Of a DNA stretch of 64,000 nucleotides, positions 34,604 through 45,055 are shown one piece after another. The first letter of the stretch is position 1. Each line of letters opens with the position of its first letter. The position numbers were made by a program, and so were the translations under genes. The notes beneath the pieces were generated by a model. The model searched no databases, was not told the origin of the DNA, and saw only the letters and a list, made by a program, of their open reading frames with translations. This DNA comes from Leucosporidium creatinivorum (Eukaryota > Basidiomycota > Microbotryomycetes > Leucosporidiales > Leucosporidiaceae), in contig BCKL01000001.1 of assembly GCA_001600635.1 (NCBI GenBank), forward strand, positions 27,550 to 91,549, written 5' to 3'.

Positions 34604-35190
34604 TCGTACTGCTTGGTCGTCGATGTAGGGCGTTGAGAGCGCGAGAATCGAGTAAGGTGAGGGAAGAGGAAGAGAAGCGCCAAGCTTGCAGCCGCCGACC
34701 AACTTAGATTAGCGGGCGGAGCTCGATGGCAGTCCAATGATGGTAGGGAGAAGCTGCAGACACTTGGAAACACCTCTCTGTCAGTTTTCAGCGGAGCCGG
34801 AGCGTGGAGCGAGGCAAGGCTCAGCGCCAAATTGTCGCCGAGCAGCTGCTGCTCTCTTTTTTTAGGAAGGAGGTTCGGTGGAGCAAGCGACAACCGGTGG
34901 GAACGCTCAATGACTGTAGCTACTCCATCGCTGCCTTAGAGCTCCATCATGCCTCGCAGCCTGAGACCTCGCAGCCTGTCCAGCGCGACCGCCGAACTTC
35001 GCCGAGCTGGCTGCCCTCATCTCTCACAAGTCAGAAAGAGGGATGGACAAGTACAGACCAATTGCAACACTAGTACACCGATACTGATTAACCCTAGAAC
35101 CTGCTCCCTTGCTCCATACGACTGAGTAGCCGTCGGCGCCGATCGAGCCTCAGCGCCGAGCACCTGCGCCGAGCTTCCCGACAGCCCTGC
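34604..35190. promoter_or_regulatory. Upstream region of the bZIP gene
   Basis: About 590 bases between the MFS transporter stop and the bZIP start, both minus strand. Contains poly-A/T runs (about 34858) but no recognisable gene. Confidence 0.4.
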
Positions 35191-37715
35191 TCACGCCACA
35201 GACTTGTTCTCCACCGAGTCGATCCACACCTCCGTCCCTTTGACCTTTGGCTCAATCTCCTGATCCCCGAACACCTGGTTCATCTGCTCGAGCGTAAGGC
35301 GAGAGGTCCTGCGAAAGGTGCAATTAGCTCGATTGAGAGAGCTGCAGGGAATTAGGGAAGCCGAAAGGACGCACTCCGGGAAGAGGAAAATGTAGCACAG
35401 CGCGGCGACAACATCTGCAGCCACAAAGACGTAAAAGAACTGCGTCCGGAAAGTCAGTTCGGCTTCAGCTCGGCGAAGGGTACTCGGGCGAAGGGTTCGG
35501 AGGCTCACCTTGAAGCCGATGGCGGTCAGAGCGATAGGAGAAATCTGAGCGACAACGATACCAGCGATGTTATTGTTGGCGACGGAGATGGAGGTGCCCT
35601 TGGCTCTGCGAGGTGGGAAGAGAGGTTAGCAAGTTATTGCCGGAGCGCCAACGACGCCCGACCGACGCTCTGCAGCTACAGTGTGGTCCAAGTAAGCCTG
35701 GGGACGCTCACCTGATGTTATAGGGCATCATCTCGGCGGGGATGAGCCAGGCCAGCATTCTGCAGCGTGCCAAGAATCAGCCATCGCTCTTCACTACCAG
35801 CATCCTATAGAACTAACTCACCCGATGCAGGTAAAGCCTAAGTTGAACAGATAGAAGCACGCCACCTGGGCCCTCAATCCGTTCAAGGGAACCTCGGTTC
35901 TGCCCAAGTAAACCTGGGAGAGTACGGCCTGAATGAGGAGGGCCGCTCCGGCGAGGAGAGACGAGAAGATGAGGGCGGGTCGACGGCCGAGCTTGTCGAT
36001 TATCGCGACCCAGAAGAGCGTGAAGATCTACAGCAGGGGGTCCAACGGTCGTCAGCGGCGAGCATCATTGGGAAGAGGCGAGCCTTGCGGGGTAGGGGAA
36101 AGAGGAGGGTGAGAGTGTGAAGAGACGAAAAGAGTGCTCCTCACCAGACCGAAGGCGCCGTAGAGAAGGTTCAGGGCGAGGGAGGTTTTGACGCCGAAGC
36201 CGAGCAGGCCGAAGATGGTCGAGGCGTAGTATTGGATGCAGTTGATGCCGGTGAGCCTGTGGTGGAGCGTCAATGTTCAATGGAGAGGGTTGAAGACGAG
36301 GGGGGATGGACGAGAAGTGTCAGCAACGTCTCGGAGCAAGGCCGAGCCCGCGCCGAGCATCGACCGAACTCGTCGAGAGAAGCAGGAGCAGACAACTCAC
36401 TGGGCAAGCCATTGGAGGAGACAAGAGAGGAAGACACGCTTGCGGTAGGACTTGCGAGTCCAGATCTCCTTCCACGACGGCTCCTGGTGATGCTTCTCGG
36501 CCTCGAGCTGCGCCTTAATCTCGACAAACTCGGCTTGGACGAAATCTGAGCCGCCTTGCGAGCGATGAAGGCGGTTGAGTACCTTTATCGCTTGCTCCTC
36601 GCGGCCCTTTCACACCTGATGATGGAAGAGAGGTCAGCTCGGAGAAGCCAGGCCGAAAGGCAGCGATGCTCACCAGCCAGCGAGGGGATTCGGGGAGGAA
36701 GAATGTGACGGCGACGAGCAAGAGGACTGGTAGCATTTGTAGAGCGAGTGGTGCGCGCCTGTTGAAGATCGAGACGAGTGAGAGAGGTCAGCTTCGGCTC
36801 TTCCTGCGCGCCGAAAGGGCTCGGGCAAGGATCGACAGTCGGACCGCTCACCACTGGATGTCGCCCGTGTAGTGAGTACCGAAGGCGTATCCGATACCCG
36901 TAGCTAGGAAGATTGCCGTCTCGATTCCAACCTGTAGAGCAAGAAGACGTCAGCGGAAGCCCGTCGGGACTCGAGCGAATTCCGAGTGAGCGCCGAGCGA
37001 CTACGCCCTCGTGCTCGATGCGTCTCTGATGAGAAGGCAGGTAGATAGAACTCACCATTTGAAGGCCACCAAGAGCACCACGGATGCTTGCAGGCGCAAG
37101 TTCACTGGCGTAGACGGGCAGGACTGCCGTCAATTGCCCAGCACCGAGTCCCGTTATGAGACGCCCCCCAATCAGCATGGCGACGTTGACTGCTCCCGCT
37201 TGAAGAGCGCAGCCGAGGATGACAACGAGACCGCCCGTGAAGAAGCCTTGGATTCGGCCGAAGCGGTCGGCGATGAAGGCGCATCCGAACGCGCCGACGG
37301 TGGCGCCCGCTGAGAAGGATGAGACGATGCCTGCGGAAGCAGATGTAGGCGAGTCAGATTCAGAATAGCCTATAGCATTAGCCACAGCAGAGAGAGAGAC
37401 GGACCTCCAATCTGAGCCGGTGTTGGAGAGTTGAAGTAGGCTTGGAAGGAGGGTTGAACCAGCGTGGACGAGATCATGCCGACATCCAGGCCTAGAGAGT
37501 AGAGCACGTCAGTCCGAGCCATACTGAGCTACAGAAGCCCCGAGCCATATCGCCCGACAGCGAAGGGCGAAGACGTACCAAGTGAGAGGGCTGACGAGAA
37601 GAAGGGGGAAGAGGGGGTCAGTGCCCATTTCTCGAAGTCCGAACTAGTAGCCGAGCAACTCACCTGAAAGAGCTGCAGCAGCGACGCAGCCAAAGGCAGC
37701 GTAGGAGAAGCCCAT
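35191..37715 (-). CDS. MFS sugar transporter
   Basis: Begins MGFSYAAFGCVAAAAL (37715) and ends EVWIDSVENKSVA (35191), spliced from about a dozen exons. Sugar-porter signatures are present in order: the ADRFGRIQGFFTG loop after TM2, LITGLGAGQLTAVLPVY, the PESPRWL motif at the end of TM6, LTGINCIQYYA in TM7, IIDKLGRRPAL between TM8 and TM9, and AEMMPYNIRAKG after TM10. Twelve hydrophobic segments can be counted. It should sit in the plasma membrane and import a sugar or related polyol with protons; the likeness to Lac12-type permeases is an impression only. It is divergent from the cyclase-family gene across about 300 bases. Confidence 0.88.
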
Positions 37716-38018
37716 GGTTGATTAAGAGGTGGGGAGGGCGAGGCGAAGAGGGGGCTCCTGGTTGGCGGAGTGAGGGGTGCGGAGGAGAGCGTAGATGCAC
37801 GAAGGTGTCGGTCTTTGTACCCTCCCTCTCCGCCAGCAGGGACCAAATCAGCTCAAAGATCAGAAGGGGAAGCGGCAGTGCCGCCTGCTGCTGGACGGCG
37901 GCGCCGGTGGCGAAAGCGGAGGAGAAAGGTACGAAGCCGCCTGGCCGAAGCCCCACACAACAAGAGCGTGACGAGCTTTCTCCCGTTGGAGGACACCAGC
38001 TTCAGCGTACAAGACAGC
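37716..38018. promoter_or_regulatory. Shared divergent promoter, MFS transporter and cyclase-family gene
   Basis: Only 303 bases separate the two outward-facing starts, so regulation is likely shared. The sequence is GC-rich; I could not point to a specific factor site. Confidence 0.5.
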
Positions 38019-39258
38019 ATGGGCAACACCCTAGCAGCACCAGCAAAGACTGTACAAAAGCGCCCGACGTATGCTGAGCTGCCCGAGCTCGTAGCTGGAT
38101 ACCCGACCGGCGCGCCCTACTTTAACGCTCTGGGAGGTGACTCGAGCAGCGAGCGAGATCAACTGGGTACTGTGAGTAGCATTCAAGCCCTTCGAGCAGG
38201 GCCGAGCAGGGCCGAGCTGACCCACGAGCATCCTGAAGCTCAACCATCTCACGAAGGAGCGAACCGCCGAAGCGGCGAAGGAGATCATCTTGGGCGAGAG
38301 CATTGCCTTGGAGTGAGTGTGACTGTACTCGCTGGAGTGTGAATCAAATCCAGAGCTGATCTTCGCCCGCTGCACCTCCCTCCACCTCCACAGCGCGCCC
38401 CTCAACCTCTTCGCCGCCGACTCTCGGGCGTTCGGCGGTCGACAACCTTGCGAGCACACCATCTTCTCCGTCGGTGATGTAGGCCGCGAGGATGCGATAC
38501 AGTTCAACACACAAAGCGCTACCCAGTGGGATGGTTTGAAACACTTTGGCGTCCGAGAAGGAGGCAGTTGGTATAACGGCTTCACCGCCGCCGAGCTGGC
38601 GTCGAGCGATGTGCTGGGCACACACCGTGAGTCACAAAGTCGTCTCCTAGTGCCCCTCGACTCCCTGGACCCTTCAGCTGACCGATTCTCCGCACCAGTG
38701 TGGACCGAGCGAGGAGGGATTGTCGGCCGAGGCGTGCTAGTGGACTTCCTCGGCTGGGCTGAGAGCCGAGGCGAGACTGTCGAGGTCAACACCGGTCGCG
38801 CAATTGCCCTTGACGACGTCCTCGCCGTGCTCAAGCATCAGAAGACGACCCTCAAGCCCGGCGACGTCCTCCTCTTCCGCACGGGCTGGATTCAATGGTA
38901 CCAGCAAACCCCTCACGAGGCTCGCCATCAACACCTCTGCATCGCGCACGATCCTGGAACCCACTCCTTCATCGGTCTAGCCGCCAGCCGCGACTTCATC
39001 GCCTGGCTCTGGGACAACGAGGTCTCCGCCGTCGCCTCCGATACTCCAGCTTTCGAGAGTACACCCCCGCCTGCTACCGGCTGGCTGCACGAGCATCTCC
39101 TAGGAGCGCTCGGGATGCCCATCGGCGAGCTGTGGAACTTGGAGGAGCTGGCGGTGAGGTGTAAGGAGGAGCGCCGATGGACCTTCTTCCTCTCCTCGAC
39201 ACCTCTGCACATCCCAGGAGGAGTTGCTAGTCCCGCCAACGCTGTAGCAGTCATGTAG
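38019..39258 (+). CDS. Cyclase-family metal-dependent hydrolase (kynurenine-formamidase-like fold)
   Basis: Exons starting at MGNTLAAPAKTVQKRPTYAE join through LNHLTKERTAEAAKEIILGE, DAPLNLFAADSRAF and the metal-site region SATQWDGLKHFGV to VWTERGGIVGRGVLVDFLG and the C-terminal PAFESTPPPATGWLHEHLLG. This is the pattern of the fungal putative cyclase family (PF04199), whose members hydrolyse amide or cyclic bonds with a His/Asp metal site near the DGLxHFG motif. PGDVLLFRTGW and LWNLEELA are typical of the family. It stands next to a transporter and three oxidoreductase-type genes, which suggests a part in breaking down a ring or formamide compound (inference). Confidence 0.85.
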
Positions 39259-39559
39259 AGCACATTAGGATCTTGTAAGAGCCTTAGAAGCCGAAGAAAC
39301 TGGCTTGACCCGAGCGAGCGCCCGAGCCGAGCCGAGCTTGAACGTCTTCAGAGCACTTCGACCGGCGCCCGACCGTGTGGCAAGAGTCCGAACGCCACCG
39401 CACAAACACCTCGAAACACGCAAAGCGAAGCAAAGCCATCTACGAAGCGAAGTGCGATCAGCGAGATGCTCGGCGAAAGGGTCGTGCACTCGTGGGTGAC
39501 GAGCGAAACTGGCAGAGCAGGGCAGCTTACCTAGATATATAGATATGATGCTGTAGCCT
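39259..39559. other. 3' region of the cyclase-family gene
   Basis: About 300 bases with no gene. Bases 39457-39479 nearly repeat a word found inside an intron of the alcohol dehydrogenase (11356-11379, atcagcgagatgctcggcga). Confidence 0.35.
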
Positions 39560-39845
39560 TCTGTAGAGCTTCAATCCCACCCCGAAGCCGAGTAGAACGA
39601 GCTCAGCGGCTTGTGCTGAGCAGAAACGCGAGTAGATAGTGTAGCTGTGTCGGTAGAGCAGTAGCGGATCGATCAGTAGTCCAATGTGCTGTACGTGAGT
39701 CGACGAAGCCGAGGCAAGATGTAGTTAGTATGTAGTTGAAGTTCAACCAGCGAATCGCTTCGACTTCGCCTTCTCGCTTCCGCCGCTACGTCGTCTCCAA
39801 TCGTCTCACAGCTCCGACATCGCCGAGAGTATTACTAGGACTAGC
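39560..39845 (-). repeat. Dispersed repeat, copy 3
   Basis: Minus-strand sequence from 39845 begins GTCCTAGTAATAC and follows copies 1 (3835) and 2 (52718) closely for the first 90 or so bases (tcggcgatgtcggagct, then cgaagcgattcgctggttga), becoming more diverged afterwards. Unlike the other two it lies between a cyclase-family gene and a SnoaL-like gene rather than between F-box genes. Confidence 0.75.
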
Positions 39846-40004
39846 TCTCTCTGCTCTGCGACTCATATCCTGCCCCCTTCGCCCGCCGGAGTCGCCAGTC
39901 CACAACCGCGCGTTGACCGCCCCTCGCTGCAGCTGAGCATGTTCCCGCCGGCTTCTCTCGCTCTCGGATCGACTCGAAGATCCGCGCACAACGTATCTTG
40001 CACT

Positions 40005-41124
40005 CTACAAACCCCACACCTCCGCCTGCTCCTTGTTCTGCCACTCTGGTCCGTCGTAGGTCTCGAAAGGCTTGGGGCAGCCCGGAATCGAGTCCTGAGT
40101 GAAGGATGTCGTGTAGGGGTTGTGATAGGTGGTCGGCAAGAGGTCTGGTGAGCTGTGGTGAATTGCCAAGGTGTGTCAGAGGGCTTTTGGCGGCGGCTTC
40201 GGCGATGGATTCGGCGATGGGTTCGGAAAGCTCACTTCTCGAGGGGGCCGGCAAAGGCCCATGTCTGGTCTTTGATCCAGCCCTGGTAGTGGGAGGCCTA
40301 AAGGTTGTGATGCGGAGGAGTGAGTGTGTGTCAGCTGAAGCTCGAGTGCGACCGTCTCTCGATCGACCGACCGAGCTCGCTCTCGCCGAGCACTTGTTCT
40401 CGACGAGCGACGAGGTCTCGGTCTCATCGGAGGCAGAGGTGAAAGACCTGATGACCGACCTTGATGAGGCGGTACCAGTCTGGGATGATTTTGGGGGAGG
40501 AGGTCAGCTAAGGCCATCGCCGAAGGCTCGGAAGGGCCGAGCTGGAACTCACGGAAGTGCAGGATCTTCCACTCGCCATTCTTCTTGACGAAGTCGACTG
40601 TAGGAAGATGCAGAGTGGTCTGAGCGACTGGATCGGAACCTCTAGACGCCCTACTCACCAGCATAAGCGCCGAATAGCCAGACGGGGTCAGGCTCCCCTT
40701 TCCCATCCTTCGGCATGACCGACTGAACGCCGGGAGAGCGCCATGTACCCTTGGCATGGCGACCATCACCAGCCACCTCGATCATCGGGGTCGTGAGAAA
40801 CGGGAACAGCATGTTTCCCTTGAGTTCGGCGGCGCCGAACTGAGCTTGGAAGAGGGTCTCCAGCGCTTTGCGGCCGACGTACACGCCGCGGTCGCCGACT
40901 TCTACTGAGACTGACGGGTCATCTAGGTCGAAGAACGACAGAGTTCGGGCCATGTTCTTCATGAGGTGGTTGACGGTGTGTCTGCAGGCGAGGGTGAGCT
41001 TCGGCGAGAGGGGCTTCGGCGAGGTGACACACCTTCCCATTAGCATCTCGATGGCGTGTACATCTTTCAGGCGGCTAATCTCGTGCTCCAATGCAGCTAG
41101 GCGAGTTTCGATATCGCTCGACAT
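40005..41124 (-). CDS. SnoaL-like (NTF2-fold) protein
   Basis: ATG at 41124 opens MSSDIETRLAALEHEISRL, a short helix, then HTVNHLMKNMARTLSFFD, DRGVYVGRKALETLFQAQF, HAKGTWRSPG and VDFVKKNGEWKILHF, the pattern of the SnoaL-like ring-hydroxylating-beta/polyketide-cyclase fold. Later exons add HWYRLIKASHYQGWIKDQTW and the C-terminal YDGPEWQNKEQAEVWGL, ending at 40005. Proteins of this fold act as small cyclases, dehydratases or decarboxylation partners; no substrate can be read from the sequence. It is divergent from a short-chain dehydrogenase across 353 bases, which supports a shared pathway. Confidence 0.82.
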
Positions 41125-41477
41125 GTTCGGTCGGTCGCTGAGAGGTGGGGGTCGGTGGGAAAGCTGCTCGGCAAGTTCGTCTCTCTCCTTCGTCTCGAAT
41201 TTCGCCGCTGACCTCGTCCGGCTTCTCCAGCGGCGTGCTCGCTCCTTATGCCGGTCTCCGCTCGTGGCTGCTGTCCTGCATGGTCACGCTGGCGGCGCCG
41301 CTCCCGACTTGCTTCTGGAGCCGTGATCGGAGGCGGCTCTCCCGCTTCGACCAACGGCGAAGGAGACGGCGGTGCCGCTTCTTGAGATATCCTACAACAA
41401 CCCGCCTGACGCCAACCCGACGGCTGCAAGGCTTCTCTCGCTCCACTTCTCCCACCCGACTCCCCACCTCAGCATCA
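41125..41477. promoter_or_regulatory. Shared divergent promoter, SnoaL-like and SDR genes
   Basis: 353 bases between two outward-facing starts. GC-rich with a pyrimidine-rich run before the SDR start; no known site recognised. Confidence 0.5.
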
Positions 41478-42622
41478 ATGTCGCCTGCCTCCAGCTCGTC
41501 CTCCTCCTGGGCCTCCGACTGGGTGCACCCTCAAGGGAGCGTGATCATCATCACTGGAGCAGGTGAGTGATTCGTGCTACCTCGTCCAGCGGCCCACTGA
41601 CCCTCTCGTTGACGTGCAGGCTCGGGAATTGGACTCGCAACTGCCGTTCTCGCTGTTGTACAGGGCTACGAAGTCGCGGCTTGGGATATATCAGAGGAGG
41701 GACTGAAGACTACCGTCAGCATGGCTGGCGAGTTCGCATCGAGCATTCACCCTATCATCGCCGATATTGCCTCGGAAAGTGCTGTGAGTCGTCTTCGCCA
41801 AGATGCTCTCGCTTCAACTGACCTAAGGCTCACGCAGGTCAACGAGGCGATGGAGCAGACGGTCAAGATCGGCGCTGTGCGAATGCTGGTGAACAACGCT
41901 GGTCCAGGTGAGCTTCGAGCTCATTCTGCGCCGGCTCGACGAGCGCCGAGCCTCGAACTGAGCTGACATCTCTCGCGCATCCACAGTCGCTATCGGAGGC
42001 AAGGGAGGCTTCATGGATATGACTCATGCCGCATTCGCTATGGTGCACTACCCTACCGAGGCGTTCATGGCCACCAACCCGCCCGAAGGCAGCTCAATCG
42101 TCAACATTTCCTCCGTTGTCGGTCCCATTCAAGGCGGAGGTGAGTCTGAGTCGCCTCTTGCGAACCTCAATCTACTCTTCTGACCTTTGCCTACCTCCAA
42201 CAGGCGGTGCATGGTACTCGGCAGCAAAGGCAGGCATCGCTGGGTGAGTTGGAGCGCTCCCTGATCGTCTTATGACTCAACTGACCTTCATGGCTCCACA
42301 GATTTACCAAGAATCTGGCTGTTGTGTACAGGGGCAAGGTCCGAGTTAACGCCGTCGCCCCAGGAGGTCGTGAGTCGAGCTCGGCCGTCCATTGTCCAAT
42401 CGCCGAAGCTAAATTCATCTGTCTGCAGCTATACGGACACCTCGCAACTCCAAGTTCATCGACGACGGCACCTTCGCGTCCATTCTCAAGCGTAACCCTA
42501 CAGGACGACCAGGCAAGCCCGAGGAGCTGGCCAACGGCATCATGTTTCTCCTCTCGCCCGCCGCTTCATACATCAACGGCCATCTGCTGGTCATTGATGG
42601 AGGTCTGAGTATTGCCGAGTAG
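41478..42622 (+). CDS. Short-chain dehydrogenase/reductase
   Basis: Start at [18 protein letters not shown]. The classical SDR motifs come in order across the exons: cofactor loop IIITGAGSGIGLATA (split by an intron after GAG), ADIAS, MLVNNAGP, the active-site region IVNISSVVG, then YSAAKAGIAG (YxxxK), VRVNAVAPGG, and GRPGKPEELANGIMFLLS with INGHLLVIDGG near the end. All catalytic residues are seen. It should oxidise or reduce a hydroxyl/keto group with NAD(P). The ending IAE is normal for the family and the length, about 280 residues, fits. Neighbours suggest a common pathway with the SnoaL-like and dioxygenase genes. Confidence 0.9.
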
Positions 42623-43119
42623 ACTTGATGTAACTGAGCTGCTCATCTTGCACTAAACGCTGTCACCAAGGTCGAGTGCGAAGCTCGGTCGTTGATTGAA
42701 CAGCGCCGAGAATTGCGGTGAGGGTGGCAAATGAGGTGTGTTCGCCGCGTGCTGAGCTCTCTTACGTGATGAGCTCTCATATGAAGCTGCTGACTCCTTG
42801 ACCGGCCCCCTTGACCTCCATCAACCCTCCGAACCTGCTCGCAAGCTCACTTGAGCTGCTCGGCGGGTCGACCGAGGGGAGCCCTCTCTTGTTCTGCTCC
42901 TTCTCTCGCCAGCTCGCCGTTTCCTCGGAGCTCGAAAGCTCGAAAGCTCGAATGCACCTGACTTAGGACTCTACAACACGGCTTTCGAACGGCATACATG
43001 CAGGTGGACCGACGAGCTAACGCGAGGCTGAGGTGGGCGAATCGTCTCTTTCGCTCCTCCCGTACGCTCCCAGCAGCAACCTTCGAATCGCTCGTCGTAC
43101 ACATTATCAGTCACCGACC
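42623..43119. promoter_or_regulatory. Upstream region of the dioxygenase gene
   Basis: About 500 bases after the SDR stop. There is a small direct repeat, gctcgaaagctcgaaagctcg, near 42931. No gene recognised. Confidence 0.4.
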
Positions 43120-44641
43120 ATGTCTTCTTCGCCTCAGACTACATCGACGCCGCCGCCAGCCGTCAACACAATCCCTCCTTTCGCTTACAAGGACCTGCTC
43201 AAAGGCGGGCCCTTCGGAGACTGGCGCGACGACTACGAGCGGGATGGATACGTTGTGATTCCAGCGATTCCTCGAGAGCGTGCACTGCAGTACCGGGACC
43301 GAGCGTTCGGCTGGCTCGAGGGACTAGGGTACGGCTTCAAACGAGACGACCTGGCGACCTACACGCAGTCGCATCTGCCCATGTACTCGAGGCGAGCACT
43401 CCAACTCCTATGTAGCTACCTGTCTGTGCTAACCAACCCCTCTTCGCCTCCAAACAGAGGAGGAAGTGAGTCCGCTGGCGTGCCGGGCCGGCCGAATGTC
43501 GAGCTCGCCGAGACCTACAAAAACGCTTACAGAAGAGCTGACCGTGTCCTTAAAACGTACAGTGTATGGCGGGAACGCCTACGGCATTGGCCAGTCTCAA
43601 CTGCTCTGGGACCTCCGCACCGAGCCTGGCGTTCTCTCGGCGTTCGAGAAGCTCTGGGGCACTTCGGAGCTTGTAACCTCTTTCGATGGTAGGTCTAATC
43701 GTTCGAATTCGTGCAGCATCCCGCTGACCCGTGCCTCAACTATCAGGCGGATCCCTCATGCTTCCTGGTCAAGGTGAGCCTGCTTCTCGGCGTCGGCGAT
43801 GTCTCGGCCGAGCTCTGCAGATTCGCTGACTCACCCCGTTCCACCTTTACAGCCGCGAAGGAAGGTGAAGCTACCTCATGGCAGCACATCGACCAATCAC
43901 CCTCTCGAGTCGGCTTCTTCGTCGCCCAGGGCCTCGTCAACCTCAACGACAACGGCCCCGAGGACGGCGGTCTGGTCGTCATGAAGGGCAGCTCGAGGCT
44001 CATGTCCAAGTTCTTTGACCTTCATGGGCGTCCTCCCGTACCAGCAGAGAGGGTGAGTCGTACTGCTCTCCCCTTGTCAGATACAGGACGAGCTCCGAGA
44101 TCAGCAGCTCACCGAACTTGTCGAGCAGATTGACTTCCACATGTTCAGCAACGAGGACAAGCAATGGTTCCTCGACCAGGGCTGCGAATGGATCAAGGTC
44201 GACGCCGCGCCTGGCGACTTAATCTTGTGGGACAGCTCAACGATGCACCAGAACCGCCCTCCTTCGGGCCAGCGCGATCGTATGGTGACCTGTGAGTGGG
44301 CTATGATGCGTCGCTGAGCCGGAAGCTGATAGTTTGCTCGTGCAGACGTGTGTATGGGAGCTGCTAGTCTTCTCACCGAGAAGGACAAGGCGGTTCGCAA
44401 GACGGCATTTGAGGCCGGGAAAGGCTCGGTCGGTCTTGCCTGTCTCGCTGGCCTGCTCTTTCGCTGACGCCTCCTGGATTAGACGCACACTCCTTTCCAC
44501 GGCTTCCACAGCTTTGCCTACCCCGAGGTCTCGCCCATCCGCCCCGAGACGGGCAAGCCAGACGACAAGTACCGAATCGCCTTTGATCCTCGCAAGGAGA
44601 CGGAGCAGGTCCTCAAGCTCGCCGGTGTCACTCCTTATTAG
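43120..44641 (+). CDS. Phytanoyl-CoA dioxygenase-like Fe(II)/2-oxoglutarate enzyme
   Basis: Starts MSSSPQTTSTPPPAVNTIPP. The family pattern is clear: DYERDGYVVIPAIP, LLWDLRTEPGVLSAFEKLWG, SLMLPGQ, the iron site WQHIDQSP (HxD), VNLNDNGPEDGGLVVMKGSS, the second half of the site APGDLILWDSSTMHQNRPPS (distal His), and the end AFDPRKETEQVLKLAGVTPY. To join LATYTQSHLPI to YGGNAYGIGQSQ in frame, an 8-base microexon (43458-43465, AGGAGGAA) must be used between two introns, giving IGGM at the join; the longer reading through the first intron hits a stop. Probably hydroxylates a hydrophobic or acyl substrate. Confidence 0.88.
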
Positions 44642-45055
44642 TATTCCTTCTCACTCTGTAGATGTTCGCTGTTCATAGACTCTGTTGGTCCAGCTCGAAG
44701 CGAGAGGAGCGGGCTCGGCGAAGCCAGTTTGCAGTCGGTCGTCCAGTCTGCTCCGTCCGAGCGCCGGCAAGGTGTCCCTTACCTTATCAGAGAGCGAGAT
44801 CTGTGCCGTCTACGTCTCTACCACCCTGCAGACCCTCGTCGCCAGCACCTCTCCCGCCAAAACCTCGCCTTTCGCTCTCTTGCTCCGACCGCTTCCTTGT
44901 CTTTCGCTCTTCGCCTGGCCTCGCTTCTTCGACTACAAAAGCTCGCTCGCTCGCTCCCAGACGCGCTCTACTACTCAGAGCCAGAGTTCTGCACGTCGCC
45001 GCTCGTTGAACAGCACGCCTCGCTTCGAGACGCCCGAGTCGAACTTCAACGAGTC
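44642..45055. promoter_or_regulatory. 5' region of the PER1 gene
   Basis: About 410 bases, the later part pyrimidine-rich. The PER1 frame stays open upstream, but the coding start is better placed at 45056 (see that gene). No other gene seen. Confidence 0.4.

Noticed and set aside
42931-42952. Short direct repeat gctcgaaagctcgaaag
   Set aside because: Two or three units only, in a promoter region; likely simple-sequence slippage.
44729-45055. PER1 translation starting upstream, giving a 506-residue protein
   Set aside because: The extra N-terminus is Arg/Leu/Ser-rich without family likeness; the spliced ATG at 45056 gives a proper signal peptide.
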